Shown in pieces: positions 55,228-55,490 of a DNA stretch of 55,490 nt. A program made the position numbers and the translations under genes. The stretch spans positions 1 to 55,490 of the forward strand of contig JAQWZU010000125.1 in NCBI GenBank assembly GCA_029253285.1, read 5' to 3'. Under the pieces are notes generated by a model. It did no database searches. It saw nothing but the letters and a program-made list of their open reading frames with translations, and was not told the origin of the DNA. Origin of the DNA: Akkermansiaceae bacterium. Its GTDB lineage: Bacteria; Verrucomicrobiota; Verrucomicrobiia; Verrucomicrobiales; Akkermansiaceae. The first letter of the stretch is position 1; each line of letters starts with the position of its first letter.

Positions 55228-55490
55228 ATGAGTCTTGCTGAGTTAAATTACACCACCGAGGAGGAGGTCATGTTTTTCGATACCGACTGTGGTGGCGTAG
55301 TTCACAATATCGCCTACTTGCGCATGATTGAAACCTGTCGCACCAAATTGGCAGGCCTGATGGGGATGGACCTTCCTACAATGGCGGAGACGCAATTGTA
55401 TCCGGTGGTTGTTCGGACTGAGATTGATTACCGCGCTTCGGCGAAGCTGGGTGATCAATTGGAAATCAACGGCCACGTAACGGAATTCGA
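55228..55490 (+). CDS. YbgC-like acyl-CoA thioesterase (hotdog fold), 3' end cut by window
   Basis: ATG at 55228, 4 nt after the pseudogene stop; 87 codons are visible and the frame is open at the window end. The 4HBT signature is clear: MFFDTDCGGVVHNIAYLRMI, with the Asp of the DTD.GGVVH motif that acts in catalysis, and VVVRTEIDYRASAKLGDQLE as the central strand. Such enzymes hydrolyse short acyl-CoA esters, and YbgC in enterobacteria is linked to the Tol-Pal locus. The substrate and neighbours downstream are unknown here. Confidence 0.85.
   Translation, partial: MSLAELNYTTEEEVMFFDTDCGGVVHNIAYLRMIETCRTKLAGLMGMDLPTMAETQLYPVVVRTEIDYRASAKLGDQLEINGHVTEF

Overview
The window looks like a chromosomal segment from a Gram-negative member of Verrucomicrobiota, probably order Verrucomicrobiales. 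This is inferred from gene content, since no 16S gene is present. The evidence is: lpxK (lipid A synthesis); a very long prepilin-like protein resembling the Verru_Chthon cassette A family; large secreted proteins ending in the 'S.D.W.....FYRV' type C-terminal domain common in this phylum; PQQ-propeller and ThuA-like proteins; and a one-pass Ser/Thr kinase carrying C-type-lectin-like domains. Coding density is high. I saw no insertion sequence, prophage, CRISPR array or rRNA gene.

Layout. 1-10 kb: a 5'-truncated secreted S8 protease, an RNase D-like nuclease, and gyrB-gyrA. 10-16.7 kb: a giant prepilin-like protein with a secreted partner; gap (GAPDH) with a clear promoter, 5' stem-loop and terminator; a small reverse-strand gene with an in-frame stop; one CAU-anticodon tRNA; and a small secreted protein. 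16.7-34 kb: an almost uninterrupted run of same-strand genes combining the str, S10 and spc operons (rpsL-rpsG-fusA-rpsJ-rplC-rplD-rplW-rplB-rpsS-[exported coiled-coil protein]-rplV-rpsC-rplP-rpmC-rpsQ-rplN-rplX-rplE-rpsH-rplF-rplR-rpsE-rplO-[lipoprotein]-secY-adk-map). It lacks tuf, rpsN and rpmD, and two envelope proteins sit inside it. Several of its ribosomal proteins carry low-complexity extensions. 34-45 kb: a LytM-type peptidase, a possibly frameshifted membrane protein, hisF, a secreted PPC-domain protein, a FAD oxidoreductase, lpxK, moaA, a transposase-like HTH protein, a divergent PQQ-propeller / ThuA-like pair, an M14-type peptidase and a PH-domain membrane protein. 45-55.5 kb: on the minus strand, a Ser/Thr kinase with two lectin-like domains overlapping a thioredoxin-fold [2Fe-2S] ferredoxin, and asd; on the plus strand, two tiny lipoproteins, a TPR membrane protein and comEC; then alr (minus), the decayed remains of a HerA/DUF853-like ATPase, and the start of a YbgC-like thioesterase cut by the window end.

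How it works together. The core is information processing (gyrase, ribosome, EF-G, SecY, Adk, MAP), followed by envelope and secretion functions. The most unusual points are the two exported proteins inside the ribosomal-protein cluster, the altered ribosomal proteins (acidic L22 tail, RGG-like S3 tail, N-terminal extensions on S5 and S17, short L24), the near absence of Shine-Dalgarno sequences at ribosomal-protein starts, and several genes showing frame or stop damage. I found no clear undescribed defence or metabolic system. The best candidate for new biology is the ribosome-operon/envelope coupling.
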